Assembly: GCF_001586255.1 (NCBI RefSeq)
Contig: NZ_CP014544.1
Coordinates: 599,001 to 663,000 of the forward strand
Reading direction: 5' to 3'
Length of the DNA stretch: 64,000 bases
Source: Zhongshania aliphaticivorans
Lineage (GTDB): Bacteria; Pseudomonadota; Gammaproteobacteria; Pseudomonadales; Spongiibacteraceae
Shown here: piece after piece, positions 44,281 through 53,902 of the stretch
Numbering within the stretch: position 1 is the stretch's first letter
Layout of the letters: every line of letters starts with the position of its first letter
The notes under the pieces: generated by a model
Database searches by the model: none
Seen by the model: the letters and a program-made list of their open reading frames with translations, nothing else
Told to the model about the DNA's origin: nothing
Position numbers and translations under genes: made by a program

Positions 44281-45468
44281 ATGAGTGTCTACATTTGTGG
44301 TGCAGTACGAACACCATTCAGTATGCCCGGCGGCTTCTTGTCTGCTTTCGACGTGGAGGCGTTGGCGGCACTGCCATTATTCGATCTGATAAATCGAAAC
44401 AGGCTGGTGGACTGGGAGGCTGTTAGTCATATCACGCTGGGTTGCGAAAACAGTCGCGGGGAGGCCGAGAATAATATAGCTCGTACCGCAGCACTGCGAG
44501 CTGGATTTTCAAAGACGATTCGCGGCGAGGTGCAAAGTCGCAGGTCCAGATCCGGCTTGTTTGCCGTTGTAAGCGCAGCCAAATCTATCGCTTCGGGTGA
44601 GCTAAACCTCATTGTTACTGGTGGCGTCGAGAGCGTCGGGCAGCTGCATATACCTAAGTCGATTTTTCAGAGCGCGCGAGGTAATAACTTATTAGTACGT
44701 GCTAATAAGGTAGCCAATGAGCATAGCTCAAATGCATGGGTCTCTGGTGTTGCAAGGCTGGAATATTTGGCCAGTCACTTTTCCATTTCACGTGACGATC
44801 AGGATCAGTTTAGCTTTAGAAGCCAGGCGCGTTGGCATGCGGCAGCGGATAAGGGCTTTTTTGAGCGTGAAGCGATGGTGGTGAGGGTTGTCGACGGGCA
44901 AGGTAATAACCTGATTTTTCGAAATGACGAGGCGAGGTATGTGGCTGATGGGATTGCAGAATTTCGTAGCGTTAATGAAATTCATGGCGTCGACGGAACA
45001 ATAACGCTTGGCAATAGCTCGCCAATAAGCGATGGCGCTTGTGCGATGCTGCTAGCGTCTGAATCGGCTGCTACTCGATACGGATTAGTTCCGCGAGTTA
45101 GAATTGTCGCTCATGCCTTTATTGAATCGCAATCGATAGATTATTTGCTTGGGTCATCCGCTGCCGTGCATAAGGTTTTGAAAATAGCCGGATTGAAACT
45201 GTCGCAAATAGATTTTATTGAGATAAGTGAGGCGTCGGCAGTCAATGCGATTGCAGTTTTACGTGAACTAAAAATCCCTGTAGATGCAGATTATGTTAAC
45301 ACAAATGGTGGCTCGCTAGCCGTTGGTGACCCCGCGGGCGCTACTGGCGCAAGGTTGGTAATCACGGCAATTAATCAACTGGAAAGCAGCGGTGGACGAT
45401 TCGCGGTTTGCGCAATATGTGACGAACATGGGCAGGGCGTAGCTATTCTAATCGAAAGAATAGAATAA
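44281..45468 (+). CDS. Thiolase-like protein lacking catalytic residues
   Basis: 395 residues, ATG one base after the paaK-like stop. The fold is thiolase throughout, but key positions have changed. The nucleophile cysteine is Ser89 (RSRSG where CxSG is expected), the NEAF asparagine is Ser316 (EISEAS), and the GHP histidine is Asp350 (GDPAGATG). Only the second cysteine remains (C380, ICDEHGQG). Thiolysis by the usual mechanism is not possible. Frame and codon use are intact, so it is not a pseudogene. It could bind acyl-CoA as a partner, or catalyse another C-C reaction as thiolase-fold aldolases do, although the DUF35 partner of those is absent. Conserved neighbours suggest a role in the arylacetyl-CoA step. 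Confidence 0.85.
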   Translation: MSVYICGAVRTPFSMPGGFLSAFDVEALAALPLFDLINRNRLVDWEAVSHITLGCENSRGEAENNIARTAALRAGFSKTIRGEVQSRRSRSGLFAVVSAAKSIASGELNLIVTGGVESVGQLHIPKSIFQSARGNNLLVRANKVANEHSSNAWVSGVARLEYLASHFSISRDDQDQFSFRSQARWHAAADKGFFEREAMVVRVVDGQGNNLIFRNDEARYVADGIAEFRSVNEIHGVDGTITLGNSSPISDGACAMLLASESAATRYGLVPRVRIVAHAFIESQSIDYLLGSSAAVHKVLKIAGLKLSQIDFIEISEASAVNAIAVLRELKIPVDADYVNTNGGSLAVGDPAGATGARLVITAINQLESSGGRFAVCAICDEHGQGVAILIERIE

Positions 45469-45499
45469 ATATAATGAATAACTATTTTGGGAGTTCTCT

Positions 45500-45808
45500 A
45501 TGATAAAAGTCAGTCTTATGTATCCGTATAGCCCGGATGGTAAATTTGATCATGAATATTACAAAAATAGGCATCTGCCACTTATACAGGAGAAGATGGG
45601 AAGAAGTTGTCTTAAATATACAATTGATCGTGGAGTATGTGGTGACGCTCCGAATACTAATCCACTTTATATAGCATGTTGCCACATTTATAGCGATTCT
45701 ATCGAAAGCTTTTATGCCGGCTTTGGTCCGCGCCGTCGCGAAATTATTGCTGACGTAATTCATTACACTAATATTAGCCCTCAAATGCAGATCAGTGATG
45801 TGGTGTGA
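45500..45808 (+). CDS. EthD-family protein
   Basis: 102 residues of the EthD/dimeric alpha-beta-barrel type: IKVSLMYPYSPDG, HEYYKNRHLPLI, and a C-terminal stretch RREIIADVIHYTNISPQMQISDV. Members form dimers with a small hydrophobic pocket and include accessory proteins of ether and aromatic oxidation. Many have no known reaction. The gene follows the thiolase-like gene by 31 bases and lies before the aldehyde dehydrogenase in the same run. It may help handle a reactive intermediate such as the epoxide or aldehyde. Confidence 0.85.
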   Translation: MIKVSLMYPYSPDGKFDHEYYKNRHLPLIQEKMGRSCLKYTIDRGVCGDAPNTNPLYIACCHIYSDSIESFYAGFGPRRREIIADVIHYTNISPQMQISDVV

Positions 45809-45941
45809 ATAAATTATAAGAAAGTGCACGACGGGCGATGTGATGTGCACGTTCAGCTTAGTATGAAATACACGATTGCGGTGATATTAAAATCGCTTTT
45901 TCCCATGCAGATTATGGGGAGTTAATTGAGGGGAACGACCG

Positions 45942-47420
45942 ATGACGACTCAAAACCTAATAAATTCAGAACCACTTGTGCTGAATCACTACATAAACGG
46001 ACTGGAATTGGCCGCGTCTGATAATGGGCGGCAGTCGCTTATTAGTCCGGTAGATGAATATGAATTTGCTACGTTTGCTTTAGGAACGCAAGATGATTTA
46101 GACCTTGCTGTAAGTGCGGCTCGTCAACAGTTTGATGGTGGCGAGTGGAGTCAACTGAGCGGTGGCGAGCGTGGTCAGTTACTCAATAAGCTGGCTGATC
46201 TTGTCGAGCGAGACGCCGCCATAATCGCGAATATGGACGCGCGCTGTATAGGCAGGGTTGGAATCGAGCCGACGATATTAGATCTTCCAAATGCGATACA
46301 GACATTACGAACCTCCGGTGGTTGGGCAGATAAAATTGAAGGGCGTACCATTCCAACGCCCGGCTATATGGGTCGACCTACCCTGTCCTATACTTTGCAG
46401 CAGCCGGTGGGTGTGGTTGGCGCAATTGTGCCGTGGAATACGCCTTTTATGATCACCTGTTGGAAGCTTGGCCCTTTGCTTGCGGCAGGTTGTACCGTTG
46501 TTGTTAAGCCTTCGGAGGAAACACCGCTATCTGCCCTGCATTTGGCGAAGCTCTGTAAAGAAGCCGGCTTTCCTGACGGAGTGGTTAATGTCGTGACTGG
46601 TTCGGGCTTGGTGATTGGTCGGGGGCTCGCGGAGCATCCGGGTGTAGATAAGATTACGTTCACTGGCAGCCCAGCTGTAGGCCAAGATATACAGCGCGTA
46701 GCCGCTAAGCAATTTAAGCGAGTATCGCTAGAGCTCGGTGGTAAGAGTCCCCAGATTATTTTTAATGATGCAGATATTGATGCCGCCGTTGGTGGTTGCG
46801 CGATGGGGGTATTCTTTAACCAGGGGCAAATCTGCGCTGCAGGGTCTCGTGTGTTAGTACAGCAAGATATTGCTGAAGAATTCGCGGGGCGATTGGCCGA
46901 AGTCGCGAAAGGTATTGCCGTCGGAGATCCGGCATCCGGCGTTGTGCAAATGGGGCCGCTTGCTAAAAAAGGTCAGTTTGACAGAGTGAATAGTTATATT
47001 CGTTCGGGTGTTCAAGAGGGCGCGCAGCTCCTGGCGGGCGGCGAAAGCGAGTACCAGAAGGGGTGGTTTGTAAAGCCGACAGTATTTTCTCAGGCTACAA
47101 ACAAAATGACGATTGCTCGGGAGGAAATATTTGGTCCAGTGGCAACAGTAATTCCCTTTGCTGACGAAGCTGAAGCGCTATCTATTGCAAATGACTCGCA
47201 GTACGGGCTTGCTGCTACTATTTGGACTCGCGACGTTATGCGGGCACACCGTTTAGCCCGAGGGCTAAAGGTGGGCGCCATCGGTGTAAATTGTTGGGCG
47301 CCAATTGATGCACGGCTGCCTTGGGGTGGCGTAAAATCGAGTGGCATTGGTCGCGAGTGCGGCTTGTCAGGTGTCTTGGCTTATACGGAAGAAAAAGTGG
47401 TTACTATCCTTACCGACTAA
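45942..47420 (+). CDS. Aldehyde dehydrogenase, probably arylacetaldehyde-specific
   Basis: 492 residues of the NAD(P)-dependent ALDH superfamily. Catalytic E264 lies in LELGGKSP and nucleophile C298 in [11 protein letters not shown], with VPWNTPF and FTGSPAVG of the cofactor site. Start ATG at 45942 after GAGGGGAA. Position between the PaaK-like ligase and styrene oxide isomerase makes oxidation of phenylacetaldehyde (or a substituted form) to phenylacetate the most likely reaction; the family alone would not reveal this. The segment around residues 95-110 is unusual ([16 protein letters not shown] in place of the common TGKP region). Confidence 0.92.
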   Translation: MTTQNLINSEPLVLNHYINGLELAASDNGRQSLISPVDEYEFATFALGTQDDLDLAVSAARQQFDGGEWSQLSGGERGQLLNKLADLVERDAAIIANMDARCIGRVGIEPTILDLPNAIQTLRTSGGWADKIEGRTIPTPGYMGRPTLSYTLQQPVGVVGAIVPWNTPFMITCWKLGPLLAAGCTVVVKPSEETPLSALHLAKLCKEAGFPDGVVNVVTGSGLVIGRGLAEHPGVDKITFTGSPAVGQDIQRVAAKQFKRVSLELGGKSPQIIFNDADIDAAVGGCAMGVFFNQGQICAAGSRVLVQQDIAEEFAGRLAEVAKGIAVGDPASGVVQMGPLAKKGQFDRVNSYIRSGVQEGAQLLAGGESEYQKGWFVKPTVFSQATNKMTIAREEIFGPVATVIPFADEAEALSIANDSQYGLAATIWTRDVMRAHRLARGLKVGAIGVNCWAPIDARLPWGGVKSSGIGRECGLSGVLAYTEEKVVTILTD

Positions 47421-48278
47421 TATTCTCCCAGTGCTCCTTTTGTAAGCCGATATGCAAGCCGATTTGGGCGAGCGTCAATACATGGGGTAGAAGCAGTGAT
47501 CGCAGGTCTTGCCTAATGATGTTGGTAAGTATCTGCGAGGCTGCCTCAAGTGCCTGCCACATTTGGCGCGCGATATCAGGTTTCCCCTCCCTCTCTCTTC
47601 TGAATCCCTAATTACGCCTAGTAGTGTTGATTATAATGGGGCGAATTTAATTGATCTTCGTAGTAAAGCAAATGAGTGGTGCAGATAACTAGGTCAATGT
47701 TAAGGTTTATAATTGAAGTGATTTGCGGCGCAGTAAGTCGCAAAAAATCAAGTGTTATATTATAATAATTAACTAAATCAAATGGTTATATCGTATTTTG
47801 CTAGTGTCATCGCGCCTTGAATAACCAAAGAAAGTAGCCTAAAAGTTCACTTTTTTGTGAAGCTGTTCCAGAATGCGTTGTGGCACATCTTATTTGATAC
47901 AAAAAAAAGTGGTAAGTTTTAAAAATGACATGTAAAGTGAGCGGTAAGTGGTTGATGCTCGTTTGCCGCAACTGGCCTCTATAGTCTCGCGGTAGGATCG
48001 AGGGTTCTTGTTAGAGGCATATATTCGAGTAGTTGATGATAATATGGGCGGAGTGGCTTGGAGGTGTTTGGGCTATTTTTGTCTTGTCGTATAAGAGCGA
48101 AGCCTATATTTTGTTCGGCAGTGTTTGCTTGTGGAGCAAAATGAATTTAGCGTCATTGCCGCGACGGTTGAAACATGAGCAACTCCACAGGCTTTAGTTA
48201 ATTGGAGTTTTAAATACTAATAATGTACGGCTGTATTAACTTAATTATAAAAACCAATATTTTCTAGAGGAAATAAAT
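47421..48278. other. Intergenic stretch of 0.86 kb upstream of the isomerase gene
   Basis: No sure gene. On the minus strand a short open frame at 47410-47562 (ATG at 47562, MWQALEAASQILTNII) reads like protein and extends in frame to about 47612. It is too short to be more than a remnant or small protein. GGTAAGT-type elements at 47908, 47940 and (partial) 47989 could be binding sites for the AraC-type regulator. Confidence 0.45.
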
Positions 48279-48761
48279 ATGTTGTCTAGTTTGCAATACA
48301 AAATGTCAGGTCATGGTGTCCTAATGATTTTTAGTACCTTGCTATTTGGTGTCTTCTATTGGATGAACTTGGTAGGTGGGTTTGAGATTATTCCAGGATA
48401 TATAATCTATTTTGATGTGCCTGGAACTGCAGACGGTTGGAAGCGCGCGCATACCGGCCCGGCACTAAATGGGATGATGGTCATTGCAGTGGCGTTTGTG
48501 TTGCCGACCTTAAATTTCTCCGAAAAGATGGCGCGAATACTGGGAAATATAATTATCTTAGATGGTTGGGGCAATGTTGGGTTTTACTTCTTTGGTAACT
48601 TTACTCCCAACCGCGGATTAAGTTTTGGCGACAATAAATTTGGTAGTGGCGATATATTTAGTGCATTAGCATTAGGGCCGGCCTACTTGTTTGGTGTATT
48701 GGCGATGGGTGCGCTGCTTATTATCGGTATCCGCGCACTGAAAGTTGCGAAAAGCAAATAG
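48279..48761 (+). CDS. styC: Styrene oxide isomerase
   Basis: 160 residues, ATG behind AGAGGAAA. It is a small four-helix integral membrane enzyme that converts an aryl epoxide to the aldehyde by a cofactor-assisted (Meinwald) rearrangement. From memory the sequence follows the characterised StyC closely: MSGHGVLMIF, MNLVGGFEIIPGY, RAHTGPALNGMMVIAVAF and NRGLSFGDNKFGSGDIF. H58 stands exactly where the heme-b ligand is. Family length is about 169; the C-terminus is a little shorter. The styrene monooxygenase genes usual in this operon are absent. With the aldehyde dehydrogenase and CoA ligase upstream, it defines a styrene-type side-chain oxidation route. Confidence 0.93.
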   Translation: MLSSLQYKMSGHGVLMIFSTLLFGVFYWMNLVGGFEIIPGYIIYFDVPGTADGWKRAHTGPALNGMMVIAVAFVLPTLNFSEKMARILGNIIILDGWGNVGFYFFGNFTPNRGLSFGDNKFGSGDIFSALALGPAYLFGVLAMGALLIIGIRALKVAKSK

Positions 48762-48836
48762 TTAAATTACAAAATTTATTAAATTAGTGAATTCGGTATC
48801 AGCTTGCGCTAAATAAATATAAAAGAGTGGCTAATA

Positions 48837-49862
48837 ATGAATGGAATAAAAAGCGTAAATAGAGAGTCAGATGTAATGTCCAGGCTGGGTTGGTGTCCGT
48901 CAAATACCAAGCAGCTTGGGAATTTTCGTGAGTGGCAGGATTTTGTTCACGATAATTTTCCCTGGTTAGAACATAAAGACTATAGTGGTGGTGGATTTGA
49001 GGCTGAGGTCAGTACGCATCGTTTTGGCGGCGGCGATGCCAACACGATTGACCTTAGTACTATTAGTGCATCTGACGGAGAGGTGGTGCGCACTCGACAT
49101 TTGGCTGAAGTGGCGGACGCGGGTTTTATTAAAATAATATGGCAGCTTAACGGAAAAATTCACCTAGAGCAGAATAATAACAATTGCCTTATTTTACCAG
49201 GTCAGGCAGCCGTATGTGATACAGCTCGCCCTTACCGAATTGCTATGGCAGAGAGCTCGCGATTTGCTGTGTTAACGCTACCTCATCAAGCGTGCCCTGG
49301 CTGGGATCATATTGGCAGTGCTATATGTGGGACTCGGCTGCTTAAGGGGGCGTCGATTAGTGCTGCGCTTGGCTCCTTGATGGCGCTTAGCGTCGCTATT
49401 CGGGAGGACGAGTCGTCTGAAGATATGGTCACTGTAATTCAGGCCATACAGGCCATGACGACAAAGGCACTTCACCGCTCTGCGGCAACGCAAGGTATGT
49501 CGAAATTTGATAACCCTCGACTTTATAAAGTGCAGCGTCACATCTTAAACAATATTGCAAACCCTGAATTTGCAACTGACGATTTGGCTGCTGAAATGTG
49601 CATGTCGCGCAGGTCCTTATATATGTTGTTTGAGGAAAGTAATACTACGCCTGCAAGGTTAATACGTGATACTCGCTTAGAGCTGGCCATGCATATGCTT
49701 GCTGATAATGCTCAGCGGCATCGTAAAATAACGGATATCGTATTTGATATTGGATTTAATGATTATGCGACATTTAGTCGAATTTTTAAAATTCAGTATG
49801 GCCAAACACCGAGTGAGTTTCGGGCCGTTTCGCTGGCAATAACTCAAGAAGGGCATCACTAA
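48837..49862 (+). CDS. AraC-family transcriptional regulator
   Basis: 341 residues. The C-terminal 100 residues hold the two HTH motifs (ATDDLAAEMCMSRRSLYMLF and KITDIVFDIGFNDYATFSRIF) with QYGQTPSEFR closing the domain. The N-terminal 200 residues look like the AraC_binding_2/FeaR-type sensor domain, including WQLNGKIHLEQNNN. FeaR controls an aldehyde dehydrogenase for phenylacetaldehyde, so an analogous role over the adjacent isomerase and dehydrogenase is likely. Lies 75 bases after the isomerase gene and ends at a strong terminator. Confidence 0.9.
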   Translation: MNGIKSVNRESDVMSRLGWCPSNTKQLGNFREWQDFVHDNFPWLEHKDYSGGGFEAEVSTHRFGGGDANTIDLSTISASDGEVVRTRHLAEVADAGFIKIIWQLNGKIHLEQNNNNCLILPGQAAVCDTARPYRIAMAESSRFAVLTLPHQACPGWDHIGSAICGTRLLKGASISAALGSLMALSVAIREDESSEDMVTVIQAIQAMTTKALHRSAATQGMSKFDNPRLYKVQRHILNNIANPEFATDDLAAEMCMSRRSLYMLFEESNTTPARLIRDTRLELAMHMLADNAQRHRKITDIVFDIGFNDYATFSRIFKIQYGQTPSEFRAVSLAITQEGHH

Positions 49863-49930
49863 CTATTTATCACAATAGCACCCCTCCCTCGTTAATCGAA
49901 ATTCTACCCCTCTAAGTGATAGTGTTTATG

Positions 49931-49953
49931 CCCAGCAAATGCTGGGTATTTTT
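49931..49953 (+). terminator. Rho-independent terminator
   Basis: CCCAGC (49931-49936) and GCTGGG (49941-49946) with an AAAT loop are followed by a T-rich run. It ends the ligase-to-regulator transcription unit, 70 bases after the AraC-type gene. Confidence 0.9.
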
Positions 49954-50121
49954 TTATATGTTATTTAATTAAATGGCTTTTTCGATGAATATTATTTTCG
50001 CCATGATATTCATGCATTAAAACGCACACCTGATCATTAAGTCTGCACGCAGAGAGATGCTCCTGGTCTTAATAATGTGGATTCTATACATCTAATATTG
50101 TTGTGATCGAGGTGTGATTTT

Positions 50122-51150
50122 ATGGCCAACATTAATCGGCGTTACGTATTAAAAGAGCGCCCTAGATTTCAGGTCCCTACCGCAAAATGCTTTCGTCTAG
50201 AAGAAGAGGCGGCACCAGAGCCGGGTGAGGGCGAGTTTCGAATTCGCACTACTTGGTTGGGTATGGATCCAAATTTATTTTCAAAGGTTAAAAAAGTTTC
50301 AGATCAAGCTAGGCCAATTCCGATTGGGGCGGTGATGTACGGGGCGACGGTCGGGCGGGTCGATATCTCTAACCATCCCGATTTTAGCGTTGGTGACCTA
50401 GTTCATGGTTTGTGGGGCTGGCAAGACTACTTTATTAGTAATGGTGCCGGCATATTTAGCGTTGATAACGATATATCCAGGCCTTCATATTGTCTCGGTG
50501 CGCTAGGAGCGACTGGGTTCGGGGCGTATTTGGTGGTTAACGATGTCCTTGCAGTGAAAAATGGTGACACCGTTTTTTGTAGTGCAGCAACTGGTGCACT
50601 TGGGCAAATGGTAGGCCAAATAAGCCACTTAAAAGGTGGTGCTACCTATGGCTCAGCGGGCACAGATGAGAAGTGTCGCTTAGCGGTTTCGAAGCTTGGA
50701 TATACAGATTGTTTTAATTATAAAAGCGAAAATTTTGAGCGCATGCTAAGTGATCGCATCGATGGCGGTATCGACGCCATGGTGGTATCCGCGGGGGGGC
50801 AAACATTCGACGCAACATTTCCCTTGATGGCGCCAGGTGGCAGGATCGCCGTTTGTGGTCTTATGGCGCTGTATTCCATGACGCAGTTACCTGTTACACC
50901 AGATCGGTCATTTATGATCTTGAATGAGATTTTACTTAAGCGGCTGACCGTCAAGGGTTCAATGGTATTGGATATGTTAAATACCGATCGGCACGTAGAG
51001 TTTAAGCGGGAGATGAAGTCATGGATTGCGCAGGGTGTAGTTCGGCCAGTCGAGTTTATTACTGAAGGATTAGAAAATGCACCGGACGCGTTAAGAGCAG
51101 TTTTTGATGGAGAAAACATCGGTAAATCTGTTGTGCATGTAAGTGACTGA
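50122..51150 (+). CDS. Zinc-independent MDR-family NADP-dependent oxidoreductase
   Basis: 342 residues of the medium-chain dehydrogenase/reductase family, closest in style to leukotriene B4/curcumin-type reductases. The start NRRYVLKERPR and the segment PEPGEGEFRIRTTWLGMDP are typical. The cofactor site SAATGALGQMVGQI is present and the catalytic-zinc ligands are missing. Such enzymes reduce alpha,beta-unsaturated carbonyls with NADPH. It begins a new unit after the terminator and has GAGGTG ahead of the ATG. In this setting it may detoxify or saturate an enal/enone intermediate. Confidence 0.85.
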   Translation: MANINRRYVLKERPRFQVPTAKCFRLEEEAAPEPGEGEFRIRTTWLGMDPNLFSKVKKVSDQARPIPIGAVMYGATVGRVDISNHPDFSVGDLVHGLWGWQDYFISNGAGIFSVDNDISRPSYCLGALGATGFGAYLVVNDVLAVKNGDTVFCSAATGALGQMVGQISHLKGGATYGSAGTDEKCRLAVSKLGYTDCFNYKSENFERMLSDRIDGGIDAMVVSAGGQTFDATFPLMAPGGRIAVCGLMALYSMTQLPVTPDRSFMILNEILLKRLTVKGSMVLDMLNTDRHVEFKREMKSWIAQGVVRPVEFITEGLENAPDALRAVFDGENIGKSVVHVSD

Positions 51151-51371
51151 TAGCCGACATCTGCATGCCGGTATTTATTACGTTTATCTTATTGTTTTGG
51201 CTGTGCACATAGCGTCACTCAAAATGCACTTTGCAACAAGCATGTAAATTTTAAACTGAGAGAATAAGGTCCTTGTAATGAAAAAAGGGACTGTGATTTC
51301 TTAATGTAAAGATTGCCAAATAGGCGGATGCAGTCCGCTTTTCATTTAAGCCAGTAAAAGAATATAAAGAT

Positions 51372-53810
51372 ATGGAAAATTTACGATTTAAAATAGCTAG
51401 CTGGATATTGGCGCACCGTGCACATGTAGCATGTGTGTTCCTTGTAATTACGGTCGTCTTTGCTGTCGGCGTTCCGCGCGTAGATATCAGAACTATTTTT
51501 GCAGATTTGCTGCCGTCAGATGATCCGTTTGTTCAAACATTTAAAGATCACCCAAATTTCGGGAATCCGCTAACCATTACCGTTATGGTAAAACGTTCGG
51601 ATGGCGGAAATATTTATAATGAAGATACCTTGAAGAAAGTGTGGGATCTTACTCGGGATATCGATCTCATTGAGGGGGTGGACCATGACAGGATTGTTTC
51701 AATAACCACAGAAAAGGCGAATTACGCAGAAGCGACGCCAATGGGAGTTGAAATGCAGCCCTTAATGGGCGATCGAATTCCGCAGGGCGAAGCGGAGCTT
51801 AAGGATTTACAGCGGAAAGTGGAGCGCTCGCCAATGGCGAGAACTTATCTGGTTTCATCTGATGAAACATCGACGTTAATTCGAGCTGGTTTCCATGAGC
51901 ATTTGTTGGATTATGGTCTTGTTTTTGAGGAAATCCAAAAGCTAGCTAAAGGCGCGGAGGATGGTAGTCATACTATTCGTGTCGTCGGTCAGCCGGTGTT
52001 AACCGGATGGGTTTATCTTCTTCAGGAGCAAACCTATGCCATATTTGCCGTGACAGTGAGTTTGCTTGTTGTTGCACTTGCATTCTATATGCGCAATTTT
52101 GCCGGTGTGATAACGCCTGTAGTCTGCAGTACAGTCGCTGCAATATGGGGCTTTGGATTGGTTGGTTGGTTAAAGTCCCCGATCGAACCCCTTTTGATGG
52201 TTGTTCCGCTATTGTTGGTAGCTCGCTCCTTTTCACACTGCGTTCAATATACCGAGCGTTACTATGAGATCTTTAGCGAGCTTAAAGATCGCAAATTGGC
52301 CTCTGAAGCGACGCTGGCGGTGATGATGGCGCCAAGTGTGTTTGGCATAATCACTGATATGGTCGCTATTATGTGTATCGGTGTAGCGCCTATTCCAGCG
52401 ATGCAGCGATTTGCCTTGTTTTGCGGCTTCTGGGCATTTTTCCTAATTCCTACCGGTGTGATGCTAATCGCTGTAATGCTGTCTTACTTACCTACGCCTA
52501 AAAATATCGACGATATTATTGGTGGTGATCGTGAGAAGGGTATTCATGGCCTGCAGAAGCGAGTGCTTGAAGGCGTGGCCTCGTTAATTACCGGAAAGCG
52601 AATTCCAAAAGTAACCGCTACTATCGTTTGCATTATCTCTATCGTGGTCATCATTCTTTCTAGGCAGGTGGAAATAGGGAACCCGACTGAAGGTAGTAAT
52701 CTACTTTGGGATGACTCCGAATTTAATGTTGGTGTTCGAGATGTGAATGACCATTTTCCCGGCGTTAATTCCTTAGAAATTATTCTTGAGGCCAAAGATC
52801 CCGATAATGTTCAAAAAAGAGCTGCGCGCTCAGAGGAGGCTTATGGGTTAACAAAAGAAATACTACGCGTTGCCTTAAGTCAGGAATACCCAGCTAAAGC
52901 CGCGCGATCCTTCACTGATTTTATGGAAGAAGGCTCTCGATTGTATTCGGGAGGACACCCGGCGTGGCTGTCCCTTGATCCAACAGATAGGTCGGTGAAT
53001 GCGGCTGGTGTTGCCGTCGCCTTTGGCCAGAATCCGCTAAATTTCGCTGACGTTACTGACTTTCAATTTCAGCATAGCGCAATATCCTTGTTCTATAGAG
53101 ATAACAAGCAAGAAACTATTGATCGGGCGCTTGTTGCGGCGCATGCAGCCTTAGATGCTGTTGGTGAAGATCATGAAGGAATTACCGTACGACTAGCATC
53201 GGGCACCATTGCCTTGCAGCATGCAATGAACTCCGTGGTGAAACGCTATGAGTGGATCTTGCTGGGGCTTGCATGTTTGGCGATATTTTTTATTGCTAGT
53301 TATATGTATAAATCCTTTGTCGCATCCTTGGTATTGCTGGTTCCAGTGGTTCTAGCAAACTTCTATCTAACGGCCACAATGTCGATGCTTGGTATTGGTC
53401 TTGACATTAATTCGGTGATGGTGGCTGTTCTCGGTGTTGGTGTTGGTATCGATTATGGCATTTACCTAATGTCACGAATTTGTGAGGAGTACCATGCTCA
53501 GGGCGAGGATTGGGATCGCGCTATCACGGAGGCTCTAACCACCACTGGCAAGGCGATCATGTTCACCGCGTCAATTATGTTGATCGGTATTATGCCGTGG
53601 TATTTCCTTTCTGATCTTAAATTTATGGCGGACATGGGCTTGCTGTTGTCAGCAATTATGTTGATCAACATGGTGCTTGCCTTGTTGGTACTACCATTGA
53701 TTGTGTCAGTACTTAAACCAAAATTTGTTACTCGAACCGACCTGATGGTTGGGGAGGGTATCGACTTGGCATGGTTCAGTGAAGCGCAGTTGACTACTAA
53801 ACCGAATTAA
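51372..53810 (+). CDS. RND/MMPL-family transporter
   Basis: 812 residues with the RND architecture: a first membrane helix near 15-35, a periplasmic loop, five helices around 225-390, a second helix near 420-440, a second periplasmic loop, then five helices at about 640-780. The signature GVGVGIDYGIYLMSR is in the helix pair that carries protons. This single-chain form, resembling hopanoid and fatty-acid transporters, is often encoded with DUF1329, DUF1302 and YCF48-like proteins in clusters for degradation of hydrophobic compounds. It likely moves a hydrophobic substrate or lipid in the envelope. The ATG has only a weak ribosome binding site. Confidence 0.9.
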   Translation: MENLRFKIASWILAHRAHVACVFLVITVVFAVGVPRVDIRTIFADLLPSDDPFVQTFKDHPNFGNPLTITVMVKRSDGGNIYNEDTLKKVWDLTRDIDLIEGVDHDRIVSITTEKANYAEATPMGVEMQPLMGDRIPQGEAELKDLQRKVERSPMARTYLVSSDETSTLIRAGFHEHLLDYGLVFEEIQKLAKGAEDGSHTIRVVGQPVLTGWVYLLQEQTYAIFAVTVSLLVVALAFYMRNFAGVITPVVCSTVAAIWGFGLVGWLKSPIEPLLMVVPLLLVARSFSHCVQYTERYYEIFSELKDRKLASEATLAVMMAPSVFGIITDMVAIMCIGVAPIPAMQRFALFCGFWAFFLIPTGVMLIAVMLSYLPTPKNIDDIIGGDREKGIHGLQKRVLEGVASLITGKRIPKVTATIVCIISIVVIILSRQVEIGNPTEGSNLLWDDSEFNVGVRDVNDHFPGVNSLEIILEAKDPDNVQKRAARSEEAYGLTKEILRVALSQEYPAKAARSFTDFMEEGSRLYSGGHPAWLSLDPTDRSVNAAGVAVAFGQNPLNFADVTDFQFQHSAISLFYRDNKQETIDRALVAAHAALDAVGEDHEGITVRLASGTIALQHAMNSVVKRYEWILLGLACLAIFFIASYMYKSFVASLVLLVPVVLANFYLTATMSMLGIGLDINSVMVAVLGVGVGIDYGIYLMSRICEEYHAQGEDWDRAITEALTTTGKAIMFTASIMLIGIMPWYFLSDLKFMADMGLLLSAIMLINMVLALLVLPLIVSVLKPKFVTRTDLMVGEGIDLAWFSEAQLTTKPN

Positions 53811-53902
53811 TACTCGAAAAAATTAATAATCCAGGCAAAAACCGTAATGTCGCAAACGGTTAGATATTGCGGCTTGTAAATAATAATTCACCGGAGGGTG
53901 TT

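Noticed and set aside
44281-45468. Assigning PaaJ or beta-ketoadipyl-CoA thiolase
   Set aside because: The nucleophile cysteine, the asparagine and the histidine are all replaced, so normal thiolase activity is not supported.
44281-45468. Assigning a steroid side-chain aldolase of the Ltp2 type
   Set aside because: Those need a DUF35 partner, which is absent; only the general idea of a repurposed thiolase fold is kept.
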